A stretch of 64,000 bases of DNA, taken from contig NZ_CP107009.1 of assembly GCF_025725665.1 (NCBI RefSeq), forward strand, positions 2,294,001-2,358,000, given 5' to 3'. The translations under genes were made by a program, and so were the position numbers. The notes beneath the pieces were generated by a model, which did no database searches, was not told the origin of the DNA, and saw only the letters and a list, made by a program, of their open reading frames with translations. Shown in pieces: positions 61,431-64,000 of this stretch. Source of the stretch: Halomonas sp. LR3S48. Lineage in GTDB: Bacteria > Pseudomonadota > Gammaproteobacteria > Pseudomonadales > Halomonadaceae. The first letter of the stretch is position 1. Every line of letters begins with the position of its first letter.

Positions 61431-63032
61431 TTACCGAGATTGCACAACAAGTCCTGCTGCCTTCACCAGCTCGCGAGTGTAATCGCTGGTAGGCTCGGCC
61501 AGGAGTGCCTGGCACTCACCTTGTTCCACCAGTTCCCCATCCTTCAACACCAGCACGCGGTGGGCCATGGCACGCACCACGGCCAGGTCGTGGCTGATGA
61601 AGAGAAAACTCAACCCCCGGCGGGCCTGCAAATCGCGTAGAAGTTCGACGAGTTGCTTCTGTACGGTGCGGTCCAGTGCCGAGGTGGGTTCGTCGAGTAC
61701 CACCAAATCCGGCTCCAAAATCAGGGCGCGGGCGACGGCAATCCTTTGGCGTTGGCCGCCCGAGAACTCGTGCGGGTAACGTGCCGCACAGTCTTCCGGC
61801 AGGCCAACTTCCTTGATCGCCGCCCGCACGCGCTTCTCCACCTCCGCATCGGTAAGGTCAGGATAGTGGAAGCGCAGGCCTTCGCTGATGATGTCGGAGA
61901 CCGGCATGCGCGGCGAAAGCGAGCCGTACGGATCCTGGAATACTACCTGGATGCGGCGGCGACGCTTGCGCAGGGCATTGCCGGTCAGCCGGTCCAGACG
62001 TTCGCCGCCGAACTCGATTTCGCCGCGACTTTCCACCAGCCTCAGCAATGCCATGGCAAGAGTAGTCTTGCCCGAGCCGGATTCGCCGACGATACCCAAC
62101 GTCTCGCCTGGGGCCAGGTGCAGGTCGATCGGCTTGACCGCCTCGAAAGCAGAGGCGCGCTTGGCGAACAGACGCTTGGGGCGCTGGAAGCTCACTGCCA
62201 CGCCACGCGCCTCGAGCAGCACCTGAGTCGAGCTGACGGGCACTGGCCGACCGGTCGGCTCGGCATCCAGCAGCGTCCGCGTATAAGCGCTGCGTGGCGA
62301 TACAAAGACCTCACCGACGGGGCCCGTCTCTTGTTCGTGGCCGTCGTAAAGCACGCAGACCCGGTCAGCGTGGCGTCGCACCAGGTTGAGGTCGTGGGTG
62401 ATGAAGAGCATGCCCATGCCATGACGATCGCGCAGCTCGGCGAGCAGGGCCAGAATCTCCTGCTGCACGGTGACATCGAGTGCCGTGGTGGGCTCGTCGG
62501 CAATCAGCAGCTCCGGGTCGTTGGCGATGGCCATGGCGATCATCACGCGTTGACGCTGGCCGCCCGAGAGCTGATGCGGCCAGGCATCGAGCAGTTCATC
62601 GGCACGTGGCAGCTTGACCTGCTCCAACAGCTTACGGGTTCGCTCACGCGCCGCCCGGCCCGACAATCCCTGATGCAGCCGCAGGGTCTCACCGATCTGC
62701 TTGGCCACGGTGTGCAGTGGGTTGAGTGAGGTCATCGGCTCCTGGAACACGAAGCCGACGCGACCGCCCCGCAGCGCCTGCCAATCGCGTCCCTTCAGCG
62801 CGGTGAGGTCGGTATCGCCCAGCCAGCGGTCGCCCGTGACCTGAGCGTTGTCCGGCAACAGGTTCATGGCGCCGAGGGCGGAGACGGACTTGCCGGAACC
62901 GGATTCACCGACCAGTGCCAAGGTTTCACCACGTCGTACTTCCAGGGTCAGCTCGCGGAGAACCGGCTTGCCGTCGAAGGCAATCGAGAACTTGTCGAGG
63001 CGCAGCAAGGTTTGGGAGCGAGTATCAGGCAT
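61431..63032 (-). CDS. yejF: Peptide ABC transporter, fused dual ATPase YejF
   Basis: ATPase of the YejABEF peptide importer. The 533 residues contain two complete nucleotide-binding domains, with Walker A GESGSGKSVS in the first (near 38) and GESGSGKTTL in the second (about 312), each with LSGGQ or FSGGQ, Walker B and H-loop. Such fusions are typical of YejF (529 residues in E. coli). It overlaps yejE by 8 nt. The Yej system imports microcin C and peptides in E. coli. Confidence 0.93.
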   Translation of the reverse strand: MPDTRSQTLLRLDKFSIAFDGKPVLRELTLEVRRGETLALVGESGSGKSVSALGAMNLLPDNAQVTGDRWLGDTDLTALKGRDWQALRGGRVGFVFQEPMTSLNPLHTVAKQIGETLRLHQGLSGRAARERTRKLLEQVKLPRADELLDAWPHQLSGGQRQRVMIAMAIANDPELLIADEPTTALDVTVQQEILALLAELRDRHGMGMLFITHDLNLVRRHADRVCVLYDGHEQETGPVGEVFVSPRSAYTRTLLDAEPTGRPVPVSSTQVLLEARGVAVSFQRPKRLFAKRASAFEAVKPIDLHLAPGETLGIVGESGSGKTTLAMALLRLVESRGEIEFGGERLDRLTGNALRKRRRRIQVVFQDPYGSLSPRMPVSDIISEGLRFHYPDLTDAEVEKRVRAAIKEVGLPEDCAARYPHEFSGGQRQRIAVARALILEPDLVVLDEPTSALDRTVQKQLVELLRDLQARRGLSFLFISHDLAVVRAMAHRVLVLKDGELVEQGECQALLAEPTSDYTRELVKAAGLVVQSR

Positions 63033-64000
63033 TGGGCTGGGTCCTGGTCAGCGGCGTGGCGCTGGATGCATGCTGAATGTGTCGGGGGTCGAAAGCGTCG
63101 CGCAGCCCTTCGCCGATGAAGACCAGCAACGAGAGCATCAGTGACAGGCTGACGAAGGCGGTGATGCCGAGCCAGGGCGCATGCAGGTTGTTCTTGCCCT
63201 GAGCGACCAGCTCACCCAGCGAAGGCGAACCTGGGGGCAGCCCGAAACCGAGGAAGTCGAGCGCCGTGAGGGTGGTGATGGCGCCGGTGAACAGGAAAGG
63301 GATGAAAGTCAGGGTCGCTACCATGGCGTTGGGCAGTACGTGGCGCCACATGATCAATCGCGACGGTAACCCCATGGCCTTGGCGGCACGCACGTATTCG
63401 AGGTTGCGGGCGCGCAGGAACTCGGCACGCACCACGTCCACCAGGCCGAGCCACGAAAACAGCAGCATGATTCCTAGCAGCCACCAGAAACCGGGCTGGA
63501 CGAAGCTGGCCAGGATGATCAGCAGGAACAGGACCGGCAGTCCTGACCAGATCTCGGTCAGTCGTTGCCCGATCAGGTCGGTCTTGCCGCCGAAGTAGCC
63601 CTGGATGCCGCCGATGATCACGCCCATGGCCAGCGAGCCCCCGGTCAGTACCAGGGCGAAGAATACCGACAGGCGAAAGCCGTATATCACGCGTGCTAGA
63701 ACGTCGCGCCCCTGGTCGTCGGTGCCCAGCCAGTGCCGTGAGTCGGGAGGCGAAGGCGAGGGGCGCATGATCTGCATGTCCAGCGTCTGGTAGGAGAAAG
63801 GGATCAACGGCCAGACGGCCATGCCATGCTCATCGATCTGCTCGCGTATGAAGGGGTCGTGATAATCGGTGCGGGTGGGCAGGAAGCCGCCGAATTCCGT
63901 CTCGGGGTAATCCACCAGCAACGGCACGTACCACTGGCCGTCGTAGCGCATGACAATGGGTCTATCGTTGGCGATCAGCTCGGCCGCCAGGCTCACCACG
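63025..64000 (-). CDS. yejE: Peptide ABC permease YejE (partial, N-terminus beyond window)
   Basis: Permease subunit of the Yej importer. The frame runs open to the window edge; about 35 N-terminal residues including the first transmembrane helix are missing. The visible 324 residues start within the segment that E. coli YejE has as CSELIANDKP (here AAELIANDRP). RYDGQWYVPLL, the EAA loop RAAKAMGLPSRLIMWRHVLP and the closing GEGLRDAFDPRH match the family. yejB and yejA are expected just outside the window. Confidence 0.95.
   Translation of the reverse strand, partial: VVSLAAELIANDRPIVMRYDGQWYVPLLVDYPETEFGGFLPTRTDYHDPFIREQIDEHGMAVWPLIPFSYQTLDMQIMRPSPSPPDSRHWLGTDDQGRDVLARVIYGFRLSVFFALVLTGGSLAMGVIIGGIQGYFGGKTDLIGQRLTEIWSGLPVLFLLIILASFVQPGFWWLLGIMLLFSWLGLVDVVRAEFLRARNLEYVRAAKAMGLPSRLIMWRHVLPNAMVATLTFIPFLFTGAITTLTALDFLGFGLPPGSPSLGELVAQGKNNLHAPWLGITAFVSLSLMLSLLVFIGEGLRDAFDPRHIQHASSATPLTRTQPNA

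Noticed and set aside
1..64000. CRISPR arrays, insertion sequences, prophage or attachment-site duplications
   Set aside because: No regularly spaced repeats, transposase or integrase genes, or terminal repeats were seen; gene content and codon use look uniform.

Overview
The window is most likely chromosomal DNA from a halophilic gammaproteobacterium of the Halomonadaceae (Halomonas-like). This rests on the high GC content, on the gene order folD - tRNAs - tig - clpP - clpX - lon - hupB - ppiD and glnS-cysS with ppiB and lpxH (the same neighbourhood as in Pseudomonas), and on the many transporters for compatible solutes and carboxylates. The genus is an inference. I see no insertion sequence, prophage, CRISPR array or rRNA.

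Region 1 (1-15.9 kb) is housekeeping. It holds the 5' half of folD, a Pro-Arg-His-His tRNA cluster, and the protein quality-control block tig, clpP, clpX, lon, hupB, ppiD. lon has its own heat-shock-type promoter and hupB its own strong sigma-70 promoter. Next come a Zur-box-associated COG0523 metallochaperone GTPase, lpxH and ppiB on the minus strand, and the glnS-cysS pair.

Region 2 (15.9-26.7 kb) has a DUF1853 gene and a four-gene YehZYXW-type osmoprotectant ABC importer. A branched-chain 2-oxoacid dehydrogenase operon (E1 alpha, E1 beta, E2 with two lipoyl domains) follows. Its fourth gene encodes a Ser/Thr-kinase-like protein with a complete catalytic core. A palindromic operator sits at the predicted transcription start.

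Region 3 (26.7-34.8 kb) is a divergent unit. One arm is a VOC protein, a LysR regulator and a TRAP transporter (dctP, dctQ, dctM); the other is 5-oxoprolinase pxpABC. An orphan ribbon-helix-helix protein and a GntR/FCD regulator lie beside it. Uptake and ring opening of 5-oxoproline or a related lactam is the simplest reading.

Region 4 (34.9-38.4 kb) is a four-gene MCE lipid-transport operon: STAS-MlaE permease, ATPase, MCE protein and PqiC-like lipoprotein.

Region 5 (38.5-51.9 kb) looks like one catabolic regulon: an IclR regulator, a 3-oxoadipyl-CoA-type thiolase, a PaaH-like 3-hydroxyacyl-CoA dehydrogenase, an acyl-CoA dehydrogenase, an acyl-CoA ligase, a PaaI thioesterase, an unrecognised membrane protein, a FadJ-like hydratase whose dehydrogenase half is degenerate, and a TAXI-TRAP transporter. 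Two exact copies of TTCCGC-N3-GCGGAA and two degenerate copies flank the two predicted minus-strand promoters in nearly the same geometry. I consider this the best candidate for an undescribed system: import, CoA activation and beta-oxidation of an unidentified organic acid under one IclR protein.

Region 6 (52-64 kb) is mixed: a SulP transporter, O-acetylhomoserine sulfhydrylase, a chemoreceptor with a C-terminal sensor domain, RarD, an omega-amidase-like nitrilase overlapping rsuA, a 7TM diguanylate cyclase, and yejF plus partial yejE of a peptide ABC importer.
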